DNA of 64,000 nucleotides, from assembly GCF_005518135.1 (NCBI RefSeq), contig NZ_SULI01000012.1, positions 27,207-91,206 on the forward strand, read 5' to 3'. Numbering within the stretch: the stretch's first letter is position 1; each line of letters starts with the position of its first letter. Source of the DNA: Shimia litoralis (GTDB lineage: Bacteria; Pseudomonadota; Alphaproteobacteria; Rhodobacterales; Rhodobacteraceae). Positions 16,662 to 25,169 of this stretch are shown piece after piece. Position numbers and translations under genes: made by a program. Below the pieces are notes generated by a model. The model saw only the letters and a program-made list of their open reading frames with translations. It searched no databases and had not been told where the DNA came from.

Positions 16662-19469
16662 ATGACCTCTCGACAGCCTCAGATCAATACGTCGCCGTAT
16701 GTTTCGGACGAAATCCGTAAAACAACATGTTACATGTGTGCCTGTCGGTGCGGCATCAACGTTCACATGAAAGACGGTCATGTTGCGTATATCGAAGGCA
16801 ACCGTGACCATCCTGTGAACAAAGGCGTCTTATGCGCCAAAGGATCCGCGGGCATCATGCAGGTCAATGCACCCTCGCGGCTACGTAACCCGATGAAACG
16901 GGTCGGGCCGCGTGGCTCAGGCGAATACGAAGATATCTCTTGGGACGAAGCGCTGGATATGGCAGTGAGCCTGCTCAAGCCGATCCGCGAGAACAACCCT
17001 GAAAAACTGGCATTCTTCACAGGCCGCGATCAATCGCAGTCGTTCACTGGTTTCTGGGCTCAGAACTTTGGCACGCCCAACTTTGCAGCTCACGGTGGGT
17101 TTTGTTCCGTCAATATGGCGGCGGGTGGCATCTATACCATGGGCGGCGCATTTTGGGAGTTTGGCCAACCTGATTGGGACCATACCAAGCTGTTCATGCT
17201 GTTTGGCGTGGCCGAAGACCACGACAGCAACCCGATCAAAGCTGGCATCGGCAAGATCAAAGCACGCGGCGCACGTATCATTGGCGTTAACCCGGTGCGG
17301 TCGGGTTATAATGCTGTGGCGGACGATTGGGTCGGTATCACACCCGGCACGGATGGCTTGTTCATACTGTCGCTCGTGCACGAACTGATGAAAGCGGGTA
17401 AGATTGACCTGCACTATCTGACACAATACACCAATGCACCTGTGTTGGTGGACGCAGAAACCGGTCTGTTCCTGCGGGATGACGATGACAAACCTCTGGT
17501 GATTGACCGCGCCACAGGCAAACCAACTCCATTTGACCGAAAAGGTGTTCAGCCCGATCTATCCGCCAGCTATCGCCACGCTGGCCAAACACACCGCACA
17601 GTCATGGCATTGATGGCCGAAAAATACCTCTCGTCTGAATACGCCCCCGAGGCGGTATCTGAACGGTGCGGTATACCGGCGGATCAAATCCGCCGGATCG
17701 CTGCCGAGTTGGCCCAAGTGGCCTTCGAGGAGGCGATCACCCTACCCATAGAATGGACCGATTTCCGCGGTGAGACACACCACGAGATGATCGGGCGTCC
17801 TGTCGCCTTTCATGCGATGCGAGGTATCTCGGCCCATTCGAACGGATTCCAAACCTGCCGTGCGTTGCATGTGCTCCAGATCATCCTTGGTAGCGTGGAA
17901 ACCCCAGGTGGATTTCGCTTTAAGCCCCCCTACCCCAAACCCCCCGAAGCACACCCCAAGCCCCATTGCGGCGCAAAACCAAGTTGTGCCCTAGATGGAC
18001 CACACCTTGGCTTCGTGCATGGCCCCGAAGATCTGATGTTGAAGCCCGACGGCAGCCCTGCACGCATCGACAAGGCGTTCACATGGGAAAACCCGATGAG
18101 CTCGCACGGCCTGATGCATATGGTGATTTCCAACGCCCATGCAGGCGATCCATACAAAATCGATACGCTGTTCATGTATATGGCCAACATGTCGTGGAAC
18201 TCTTCCATGAACACGCGTGGTGTCATCGACATGCTAACCGACACAGATGAAAACGGGGACTATGTCATCCCGAATATCATCTATTCTGATGCCTATTCAT
18301 CTGAAATGGTCGCCTACGCGGATCTGATCCTGCCCGACACGACCTATCTGGAACGTCATGATTGTATCAGCCTGCTGGACCGCCCGATTTGCGAGGCCGA
18401 CGCCGCCGCAGACGCGATCCGTTGGCCCGTCATTGAACCCGACCGCGAGGTCAGGGGATTTCAGACCGTTCTGGTACAGCTGGCCAATCGCCTTGGCATG
18501 CCCGGCTTCACCAATGACGACGGCAGTGCCAAGTATCAGGATTATGCTGATTACATCGTCAATCACGAACGCAAACCCGGTATTGGCCCACTCGCGGGGT
18601 TCCGTGGCGATGGCTCTGACGTGGGCCGCGGTGCCCCCAACCCCGAACAGCTTGATAAATACATCGAAAACGGCGGATTCTTTGTCGAACATCTGCCCAA
18701 GGCGGCCAGCTACTATAAGCCATGGAACATGGACTATCAAAACTGGGCTGTGGGTATGGGCATCTTTGACGCGCCCACCCCATATCTGTTCCAGCTTTAC
18801 AGTGAACCCGTGCGCAAATTCCAACGCGCGGCCGAGGGCCACGGAGAGCGTCAGCCGCCCGAACACCTACGCGCGCGCCTCAAAGAAGTCATGGATCCAC
18901 TGCCTACATGGTATGCCCCGTTTGAGGACAGCCACGTAGACACCGAAGAATTCCCCATCCACGCACTGACCCAACGCCCGATGGCCATGTATCACAGTTG
19001 GGGGTCGCAAAACGCGTGGCTGCGCCAGCTTCACGGCACCAACCCGCTCTACCTCCCGACAAAGATCTGGGAAAAACATGAATTCACCGAAGGTGACTGG
19101 GCCAAGGTCACGTCCGCGCATGGCTCTATCACCGTGCCTGTTGCACATCAGGCTGCCCTGAATGACAATACCGTCTGGACATGGAACGCCATCGGCAAAC
19201 GCAAAGGCACTTGGGCGCTCGACGAAAACGCACCGGAAGCCACCAAGGGTTTTTTGCTGAACCACCTCATTCACGAGCTGCTACCGGCCAAGGGCGACGG
19301 GCTCAGATGGGCCAACTCGGATCCGATCACCGGACAGGCCGCGTGGTTTGATCTGCGCGTCAAAATCGAGAAAACCGCACCGCTGACTGAGACCCAGTCA
19401 GAGTTTCCAAAGATAAAGTCCCCAGTCCCAACAGGGCCAGACAGCCTTGCATGGAAGGTCGGAAAATGA
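16662..19469 (+). CDS. soeA: Cytoplasmic sulfite dehydrogenase, molybdopterin subunit
   Basis: 935 residues, DMSO-reductase superfamily, Psr/Phs-like branch. The N-terminal [4Fe-4S] motif has Cys 23, 26, 30 and 58. A likely molybdenum ligand is Cys148 in 'HGGFCSVNMAAGG'. There is no twin-arginine signal at the N terminus, which agrees with the cytoplasmic location known for SoeA. Downstream soeB and soeC complete a three-subunit complex that oxidises sulfite to sulfate and passes electrons to the quinone pool. The position behind xsc-ackA, the source of sulfite, supports this over thiosulfate or polysulfide reductase. The gap from ackA is 124 bases, so an internal promoter is possible. Confidence 0.88.
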   Translation: MTSRQPQINTSPYVSDEIRKTTCYMCACRCGINVHMKDGHVAYIEGNRDHPVNKGVLCAKGSAGIMQVNAPSRLRNPMKRVGPRGSGEYEDISWDEALDMAVSLLKPIRENNPEKLAFFTGRDQSQSFTGFWAQNFGTPNFAAHGGFCSVNMAAGGIYTMGGAFWEFGQPDWDHTKLFMLFGVAEDHDSNPIKAGIGKIKARGARIIGVNPVRSGYNAVADDWVGITPGTDGLFILSLVHELMKAGKIDLHYLTQYTNAPVLVDAETGLFLRDDDDKPLVIDRATGKPTPFDRKGVQPDLSASYRHAGQTHRTVMALMAEKYLSSEYAPEAVSERCGIPADQIRRIAAELAQVAFEEAITLPIEWTDFRGETHHEMIGRPVAFHAMRGISAHSNGFQTCRALHVLQIILGSVETPGGFRFKPPYPKPPEAHPKPHCGAKPSCALDGPHLGFVHGPEDLMLKPDGSPARIDKAFTWENPMSSHGLMHMVISNAHAGDPYKIDTLFMYMANMSWNSSMNTRGVIDMLTDTDENGDYVIPNIIYSDAYSSEMVAYADLILPDTTYLERHDCISLLDRPICEADAAADAIRWPVIEPDREVRGFQTVLVQLANRLGMPGFTNDDGSAKYQDYADYIVNHERKPGIGPLAGFRGDGSDVGRGAPNPEQLDKYIENGGFFVEHLPKAASYYKPWNMDYQNWAVGMGIFDAPTPYLFQLYSEPVRKFQRAAEGHGERQPPEHLRARLKEVMDPLPTWYAPFEDSHVDTEEFPIHALTQRPMAMYHSWGSQNAWLRQLHGTNPLYLPTKIWEKHEFTEGDWAKVTSAHGSITVPVAHQAALNDNTVWTWNAIGKRKGTWALDENAPEATKGFLLNHLIHELLPAKGDGLRWANSDPITGQAAWFDLRVKIEKTAPLTETQSEFPKIKSPVPTGPDSLAWKVGK

Positions 19470-20239
19470 CCCAACTTCCCGAAACCACCACCCGCAAACT
19501 CGGCCTTGTGATTGATCTGGATACCTGTGTGGGATGCCACGCATGCGTAATCTCTTGCAAAGGTTGGAATACTGAAAACTATGGCGCACCACTGTCGGAC
19601 CAACGCCCCTATGGCGAAGAGCCGATGGGCACGTTTCTCAATCGCGTACATACCTATGAGGTCCAGCCAGAAAGCGGCCCCGCCCAAACGGTGCATTTTC
19701 CAAAATCATGTTTGCACTGTGAAACCGCACCCTGCGTGACCGTGTGCCCAACTGGCGCCAGCTACAAACGTGTCGAAGACGGTATCGTTCTGGTCAACGA
19801 AGACAACTGCATTGGCTGCGGCCTGTGCGCGTGGGCCTGCCCATACGGGGCGCGAGAGATGGATCAGGAAGAGAAGGTGATGAAGAAATGCACGCTCTGT
19901 GTGGACCGCATCTATAATGAAAACCTGCCCGAAATTGACCGCGAGCCTTCTTGTGTGCGGACTTGCCCAGCGGGTGCGCGCCATTTCGGGGATTTCTCCG
20001 ATCCGGACTCGCATGTGTCGCGCCTTGTCAAAGACCGTGGTGGTATGGATCTCATGCCAGAACAAGGCACCAATCCCGTAAACAAATACCTTCCGCCCCG
20101 CATCAAAGACACATGGGGCCAAGAAAATCCTCTCGCGCCCTATCTGGATACAGTCCACGATACGCCGACCGGGTTCTTGGGCTGGATAGACTCTCAACTT
20201 TCACGGCTCCCCAGCGGTTCAAAAGAAGGCTCCGAGTAA
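19466..20239 (+). CDS. soeB: Sulfite dehydrogenase iron-sulfur subunit
   Basis: 257 residues. Four cysteine clusters bind [4Fe-4S] centres: 'DTCVGCHACVISCK', 'CLHCETAPCVTVCPTGA', 'DNCIGCGLCAWACPYGA' and 'CTLCVDRI' with 'PSCVRTCPAGARHF'. This is the DmsB/PsrB/NrfC pattern of an electron-transfer subunit between the molybdenum centre and the membrane anchor. The ATG at 19466 overlaps the soeA stop by four bases (ATGA), which decides the start against an in-frame ATG at 19451. Confidence 0.92.
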   Translation: MTQLPETTTRKLGLVIDLDTCVGCHACVISCKGWNTENYGAPLSDQRPYGEEPMGTFLNRVHTYEVQPESGPAQTVHFPKSCLHCETAPCVTVCPTGASYKRVEDGIVLVNEDNCIGCGLCAWACPYGAREMDQEEKVMKKCTLCVDRIYNENLPEIDREPSCVRTCPAGARHFGDFSDPDSHVSRLVKDRGGMDLMPEQGTNPVNKYLPPRIKDTWGQENPLAPYLDTVHDTPTGFLGWIDSQLSRLPSGSKEGSE

Positions 20240-21111
20240 TGCACCCAGCACCCTCAATTATCGCATTCACAACTCTCTCGGGGCTTGGGTTCGGGCTGTT
20301 GGCTTGGCTGGGCATAGACAGCACCCCGCCAACCGGAATGGTCGGATTTGTATTCTTTGCGCTGGCATTCCTTTTGGCGGCGGGGGGCCTGATGGCCTCG
20401 ACCCTGCATCTCGGACACCCCGAACGCGCTTGGCGGGCGTTTTCCCAATGGAAGACCAGTTGGCTTAGCCGCGAAGGCGTCTGTGCTGTGCTGGCAATGG
20501 GCACTATGGCGCTGTATGCGGCCGCGCTTGTATTTACGGGAACCCATATTGTTTGGCTGGGCCTACTGGGTGCTGCGTTATCCTTGGCGACCGTTTTCAC
20601 AACTTCGATGATTTATACCCAGCTGAAGACCGTCCCAAGATGGAACTCACGCCTGACACCGTTGCTATTTCTTGTTCTCGCGATAAGTGGTGGCGCACTA
20701 TTGTCCGGACGCGTCAGCATGGCATCGGGCTTGCTGTTTGCCGCTGGTATCATTCAAATTGTGTGGTGGCGCAAAACCGACTCCGCCTTTTCTGAGCGCA
20801 ACCACACCCTTGGCACTGCAACAGGGCTTGGTGATCGAGGCGACGTACGTTCAATGGCACACCCGCACAGCTCTCCAAATTACCTGATGAAAGAAATGGT
20901 ATATGTCGTCGGCCGCAAGCATGCCCAGAACCTACGTGTGATCTCTTTGGTTTTGATGTCGGTTCTGCCCGTCATATTCTTGGCGATGCCCTATCCACAT
21001 GTCTTTGGCTTTCTCGCAGTTCTAAGCCACCTCATCGGTGTTGCAGTGTCGCGTTGGCTATTTTTCGCACAAGCAGAGCATGTCGTGGGGCTGTACTACG
21101 GCATGCGTTAG
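20239..21111 (+). CDS. soeC: Sulfite dehydrogenase membrane anchor (DmsC family)
   Basis: 290 residues with about eight transmembrane helices, for example 'IIAFTTLSGLGFGLLAWLGI', 'VFFALAFLLAAGGLMASTL' and 'ISLVLMSVLPVIFLAMPYP'. The motif 'STLHLGHPERAWRAFSQWKTSWLSREG' is typical of DmsC-type anchors that hand electrons to quinone. It starts in a TAATG overlap with soeB. The last codon lies one base before the convergent outer-membrane protein gene, so no separate terminator fits between them. Confidence 0.9.
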   Translation: MHPAPSIIAFTTLSGLGFGLLAWLGIDSTPPTGMVGFVFFALAFLLAAGGLMASTLHLGHPERAWRAFSQWKTSWLSREGVCAVLAMGTMALYAAALVFTGTHIVWLGLLGAALSLATVFTTSMIYTQLKTVPRWNSRLTPLLFLVLAISGGALLSGRVSMASGLLFAAGIIQIVWWRKTDSAFSERNHTLGTATGLGDRGDVRSMAHPHSSPNYLMKEMVYVVGRKHAQNLRVISLVLMSVLPVIFLAMPYPHVFGFLAVLSHLIGVAVSRWLFFAQAEHVVGLYYGMR

Positions 21112-21112
21112 G

Positions 21113-21835
21113 TCAGAACTGAAAGCCCAGCGCGACAAAGGGCCCATAAATCTTGATATCAGCCACTGCGGCTTGGCCCTCAAAATCAACCTTGAGATAC
21201 CTATAGCCAAGTCGCAACTTGGTCGCGTCGCCAAGCCGCCACGCAACCGACCCTGATACATCCGCTTGGAATTGGGACCCGACACCAAAGCCCCCGATAT
21301 TTACATCGCCATCCACGCTGAGGGTCTCTGTGATAGCATGGCGTCCGCGCAAACCTATGACGGGGTCAATCCAAACCTGGCGGGATTGTGCGCCACCAGC
21401 AAGTTGGTTGCGCGCTGTAAGCGTCAGGTTCCAGTACCGCGCGCCACCATATACATCCAAACGGCTTTTGGAATGCTGTGTGACCGTGCGTGCATACGCC
21501 AACATCGCCATATAGCCATCTAGTCCGACGTCGGTTTGAAGCACCGGCACCGACGGGGCATAGGTATTTCCAAGCTTAAGATAGTTGAACTCGCCAAATA
21601 CCGCGAAATCGTCGTTGCGCGCCTCTCCCTGAAGCAGGAATGCGCCTTCCAGTACATCCCAGAATGACGTTTCCCCTTCGGTCGGGGGCAGCGCCCCAAG
21701 TGTCAGCCCCGCCGAAAACGACGGCATCCAAAGATAGGGCGTCACTTCATAGTCCCAAGGTTGCGCACCGCCAGTGCTGGCGGTCAAAACAAGCATGACC
21801 GCAGCAGTACGCAAAAGCTTATGAGTTGTGGCCAT
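21113..21835 (-). CDS. Outer-membrane beta-barrel protein of unknown function
   Basis: 240 residues with a signal peptide (MATTHKLLRTAAVMLVLTASTGGA). The mature part starts QPWDYEVTPYLWMPSFSAG and shows alternating hydrophobic strands: 'LDVYGGARYWNLTLTARNQL', 'WIDPVIGLRGRHAITETLS' and 'TKLRLGYRYLKVDFEGQAAV'. The C terminus ends in Phe, as expected for Bam-dependent barrels. The gene lies 27 bases behind the DUF1523 gene on the same strand and could be the last gene of that operon. Specific function unknown. Confidence 0.75.
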   Translation of the reverse strand: MATTHKLLRTAAVMLVLTASTGGAQPWDYEVTPYLWMPSFSAGLTLGALPPTEGETSFWDVLEGAFLLQGEARNDDFAVFGEFNYLKLGNTYAPSVPVLQTDVGLDGYMAMLAYARTVTQHSKSRLDVYGGARYWNLTLTARNQLAGGAQSRQVWIDPVIGLRGRHAITETLSVDGDVNIGGFGVGSQFQADVSGSVAWRLGDATKLRLGYRYLKVDFEGQAAVADIKIYGPFVALGFQF

Positions 21836-21862
21836 CCAACAGCGCCCCTGCAAAGTGTGTCG

Positions 21863-22522
21863 CTATTTTTTGGCCGGATCACGCCAGCTGTCGATCCACC
21901 GCGAAAACCGCCCACGCTTTTCGGCAATACTGTCACCCGCCGCTTCGAAGCTATCGCCAACCTCTTCGAGCATGGGGTCTATTCTTGCTTTGCGAAACCG
22001 CCGCCAACGCACATAGATCGCCCAGACCAATGCAAAAAACACCGTCAGGATGGTGATATTCAACCATGGGATCAATCGCACATCTGGGCCTTCAACTGAC
22101 TTGATGGACACCGCATTTGGATAGATAGACCACGGAATAAACCGCCAGCCATAATATCGGATCGCCACCCAATTCGGGTTGTCAGCCGTCGATGTCAGGT
22201 TGCGCATCTCTGCCTGCAAGTTTGAGCTGTCCAGCTTGAAATATGGCGGCCATCCCCAGCCCGTGTCTTCGTTGCGGTATACCTTGACGCGGCCGTTTGC
22301 CTGAACGGTATCAATGAAACGCACGTCCCGCTTTACCACGCCATCAGAGATATTGGCGCCCGTATCCGGTGCTGCCCAAAAGAGAGAGTTCTCGCCGAAC
22401 TGCTCCATCTTGATTTCGACACCCGTGACATACACGATATCGCGTTTGGGCAACGTATAGTGGAATATCGCAGCAATCAGCAGCCAAAACGTGCCCCAGA
22501 ACGCCCATTTTACATAGACCAT
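21863..22522 (-). CDS. DUF1523 family membrane protein
   Basis: 219 residues. An N-terminal helix ('WAFWGTFWLLIAAIFHYTLP') and a second helix near residue 160 ('WLNITILTVFFALVWAIYV') flank a roughly 130-residue domain rich in beta strands ('DIVYVTGVEIKMEQFGENS', 'NGRVKVYRNEDTGWGWPPYF'). The domain is probably periplasmic, leaving a basic, charged cytoplasmic tail. DUF1523 has no known function. The gene lies ten bases behind the small membrane protein gene and belongs to the ATPase operon. An envelope-anchored effector or sensor is plausible, but inference. Confidence 0.8.
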   Translation of the reverse strand: MVYVKWAFWGTFWLLIAAIFHYTLPKRDIVYVTGVEIKMEQFGENSLFWAAPDTGANISDGVVKRDVRFIDTVQANGRVKVYRNEDTGWGWPPYFKLDSSNLQAEMRNLTSTADNPNWVAIRYYGWRFIPWSIYPNAVSIKSVEGPDVRLIPWLNITILTVFFALVWAIYVRWRRFRKARIDPMLEEVGDSFEAAGDSIAEKRGRFSRWIDSWRDPAKK

Positions 22523-22532
22523 ATCGGTCCCC

Positions 22533-22799
22533 TCACATGAAATTTACAACATAGATGATCGCGCTCACTGCCAGCACAGGCAGGATATAGACGCCAAGAA
22601 TAAGCTTGCGCCGCAACGAGTCGTCATAGTCCTTAAGACCCTCTTCGACCCACGCCTCGCCGTCGCCCACCATATCGTTTTCGGCCCACTCGGCCTCAAG
22701 CTTGTCGCGCCGCACACCGCGGGAATACAAGGACACACAGACGTAAATGATCGTCAAAATGATAAAGCCAACAATCGCCAACCGTGCCAATGCAAACAT
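22533..22799 (-). CDS. Small membrane protein with two helices
   Basis: 88 residues. Helices at about 4-25 ('ARLAIVGFIILTIIYVCVSLY') and 67-87 ('LILGVYILPVLAVSAIIYVV') flank an acidic loop ('EWAENDMVGDGEAWVEEGLKDYDDS'). No named domain recognised. It is packed between the 444-residue protein (4-base gap) and the DUF1523 gene (10-base gap), implying a membrane partner of the operon products. Confidence 0.75.
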   Translation of the reverse strand: MFALARLAIVGFIILTIIYVCVSLYSRGVRRDKLEAEWAENDMVGDGEAWVEEGLKDYDDSLRRKLILGVYILPVLAVSAIIYVVNFM

Positions 22800-22803
22800 C
22801 TTT

Positions 22804-24138
22804 CTATCCCCTCACTGCGCCCCACGGACCAACCTGAGCAATCAAATCATCCTGTCGGACGTCTTGCATAGGTGCATCATGCCCGAAAAGCGCCGCGCGT
22901 GCACCGACCTTATCTGCCTGATACTCTCGTTCCAGAAAATCCGCCACATAGGATTTCTTGGTGTCACTCCACCCCGCATAGGCCGCATAGAACGCTTCTT
23001 TGTGGCAAATGAACAGTTGGCGCACATCTTTGGGGGCCAATTCAGCCAGCAACATGTTGACCAAATCCCGATCTGCCGTGTCCGCCGCCCGCAACGTATA
23101 AAAATACGCGGGATGATCGGACGTGATGCGCGGCCAAGGTCCGTCGTTTTCGGCCCAGTTCACCAATTTCTGCAGGCCGTGGAATTCTTCGGGCAACTGA
23201 TCTGCATGCGCGCGGGCCAGTCCACGAATATCGCGTCGTGTGGCCCCGGTCAGGTCCACACCTGCGTCTTGGGCGGCGTCCACCACGATGAAATCCATCT
23301 TTTGGCGCAGGATGGCGCTAGCGTCGATGCCCCGTGACATCACAATGGATTCAACCAAGCCATTATATTCAAAGAACTTGGCGATCCGGTTGCGGTCATT
23401 GAAATCAAACAAGTATTTGATCGGCAGATCGCCCAGCGTTGCCTTGTCAGCCCGTGAAATCGCCGCCGGATGTTCCACGCCCCGAAACACATAAAGCCCA
23501 CCAAAATGCGCGGTCCAGAAATTGTCTTGCGCAAATTCCATATGCCGCAAGCGTACAGGGTTGCGCGTGACATCGCCGGTACGTTTGGCCAGCGTGATCA
23601 TATCGGCAATCAGCACATCATCAAACCACGCATCATCGTCCTGTTTGAACCGATCCACCATCTGGCCAAGCTTGTCGGCATCGCGAATGGTGCCTTCGGT
23701 TGTATCGGCCTCGACCACCACCTTGCGGATATCAAACAGGCGCGCGGGTTGGGTCACGCTATAGACCGAATTGACCAGCTCGCCCGCCACCGCATCACGC
23801 GCGGTCAGGGCAAACAACTGGGGTTCGTTTTCGGTGATAAACGCCTTGAGAATATCGCGGCTGGTTGAAAATTTCGCCCCCAGCAACGGCGCGGTTTTCT
23901 GTTCCGTGGTCAACAAGATAAACTGTCGGTTACAGCCCCCTTGGTTCAGATACAGATGATCATTCAGCGCCTCACCCACCTCTGGGGAATACCCCGAAAT
24001 ATCAATGTGAAAATCGGTCAGATCAGTGGTCTTGCCCGTCAGGTGCTTCAGCGCACGATTGTACCTCTCGACCAGAACAGACGAGGACACTTCGATCAGA
24101 TTGCCAAACATCAGGCCGCGTTGGATGAGACGTTTCAT
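22804..24138 (-). CDS. Conserved protein of unknown function in the ATPase operon
   Basis: 444 residues, soluble, no signal peptide or membrane helix. Regions that look structured include 'MKRLIQRGLMFGNLIEVSSSVLVERYNRALKHLTGK', 'GYSPEVGEALNDHLYLNQGG', 'RQFILLTTEQKTAPLLGAKFSTS' and 'DVRQLFICHKEAFYAAYAGW'. I recognise no catalytic motif. Its ATG overlaps the stop of the STAS-GHKL gene by four bases (ATGA), so translation is coupled. Based on position it is a core component acting with the AAA+ ATPase. Confidence 0.8.
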   Translation of the reverse strand: MKRLIQRGLMFGNLIEVSSSVLVERYNRALKHLTGKTTDLTDFHIDISGYSPEVGEALNDHLYLNQGGCNRQFILLTTEQKTAPLLGAKFSTSRDILKAFITENEPQLFALTARDAVAGELVNSVYSVTQPARLFDIRKVVVEADTTEGTIRDADKLGQMVDRFKQDDDAWFDDVLIADMITLAKRTGDVTRNPVRLRHMEFAQDNFWTAHFGGLYVFRGVEHPAAISRADKATLGDLPIKYLFDFNDRNRIAKFFEYNGLVESIVMSRGIDASAILRQKMDFIVVDAAQDAGVDLTGATRRDIRGLARAHADQLPEEFHGLQKLVNWAENDGPWPRITSDHPAYFYTLRAADTADRDLVNMLLAELAPKDVRQLFICHKEAFYAAYAGWSDTKKSYVADFLEREYQADKVGARAALFGHDAPMQDVRQDDLIAQVGPWGAVRG

Positions 24139-25169
24139 CTCCGCCCCCTGTTTGACGGAGCATAGTCTCTGCGCAGCAATAGGGACATTGCAGAGGGAGG
24201 GCGATTGCCGGAGCCTTTGATCTTCGCCGCGATTTCCTTACCCTCTTCTCTAAACTCCGCTAGCCGGTCTTGAACACTTCCAATTTGGCCGACATTCAAG
24301 TTTACCCGCAATATTGTTCCAGGAAACGAAGTCACGAAATTCGCTTTGGTCTTCGGTGTCATACAGATAGCGCTGCTACCACTGCAAATTACGAAGTTGC
24401 CACCGTTACGTGCCAGACGATTGGTCATGTAGAGACCGTAACCAGAATTAAACCAGTTTGATGATCGCCTCGGTTCATGAGTCCGCCCGGAAACACTTGG
24501 AAGAAGAGAACATTCGAGAGCCTTTTTGTCAGAGTCAAAACGAAAATTCGGGTTCCGACTTAACCCTCTGCGTACTCCGACCCCAAAGTCACATGCAGCA
24601 AATTCAACCTTGTTGCTCGTTGGCCAATACTGAGCACAGTAATAAACTCTGTTGGTCTCACCATGTTCAAAACTGTTTCGCAAAACTTCGCGGAGAGCAT
24701 AACCAAGAACATCGTACAGGTCGCGATTCTCGTATTGGTCATGCGCGAGAACCAGCGCGATTCTATCAACGGACCGTTGCAGCAAATCTTGCATCTCTTC
24801 AAACTGATCTGTTGGTTTTTCGACAAGGTCTTCGCTGCGTAGTCGTGTAATTGGTAGATAGCGAGAGTTTCCCGGCGCTTGCCCTATCGCATTGCCATGA
24901 ACAAAACCGCACATGTCATAAAACCCCATGTGCGAAAGGTAGGGAAGACTATCCCAGTTGTCAAAAATGACATGCAAGTTTTTACACTTTTCTTTCAGAT
25001 ATCTAATTTTTGCGCCTAAAAGCAACATTGCAAATGGGCCGCAAAACACCTTGTTTGGCATGTCGATAATCAGGCGATCATGTTGGCTATAGTAGTCAAG
25101 CTCCTTGGCGAAACTCATTAGTGTCGAAACGTCAGTTCTTTCCGGAAATGCTATTCGAGCATTAGGCAT
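24135..25169 (-). CDS. STAS-like domain fused to GHKL (HATPase) ATP-binding domain
   Basis: 344 residues. The N-terminal part (about 1-100) resembles a STAS-like fold: 'DRLIIDMPNKVFCGPFAMLLLGAKIRYLKEK'. The C-terminal part (about 135-305) has the GHKL boxes: N-box 'YALREVLRNSFEHGE' with E162 and N166, G1 box D195-x-G197-x-G199, and G2 box 'NSGYGLYMTNRLARNGG'. No phospho-accepting His or transmembrane part is present, so it is more like an anti-sigma or partner-switching kinase than a sensor kinase. Overlaps join it to both neighbours: a GTG at 25172 or the ATG at 25169 on one side, ATGA on the other. It is visibly more AT-rich than the flanking genes, suggesting later acquisition. Confidence 0.75.
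   Translation of the reverse strand: MPNARIAFPERTDVSTLMSFAKELDYYSQHDRLIIDMPNKVFCGPFAMLLLGAKIRYLKEKCKNLHVIFDNWDSLPYLSHMGFYDMCGFVHGNAIGQAPGNSRYLPITRLRSEDLVEKPTDQFEEMQDLLQRSVDRIALVLAHDQYENRDLYDVLGYALREVLRNSFEHGETNRVYYCAQYWPTSNKVEFAACDFGVGVRRGLSRNPNFRFDSDKKALECSLLPSVSGRTHEPRRSSNWFNSGYGLYMTNRLARNGGNFVICSGSSAICMTPKTKANFVTSFPGTILRVNLNVGQIGSVQDRLAEFREEGKEIAAKIKGSGNRPPSAMSLLLRRDYAPSNRGRR

Noticed and set aside
16662..21111. Thiosulfate/polysulfide reductase or formate dehydrogenase instead of SoeABC
   Set aside because: No TAT signal on the large subunit, and the genes follow xsc-ackA, which release sulfite; the sulfite dehydrogenase reading fits better.
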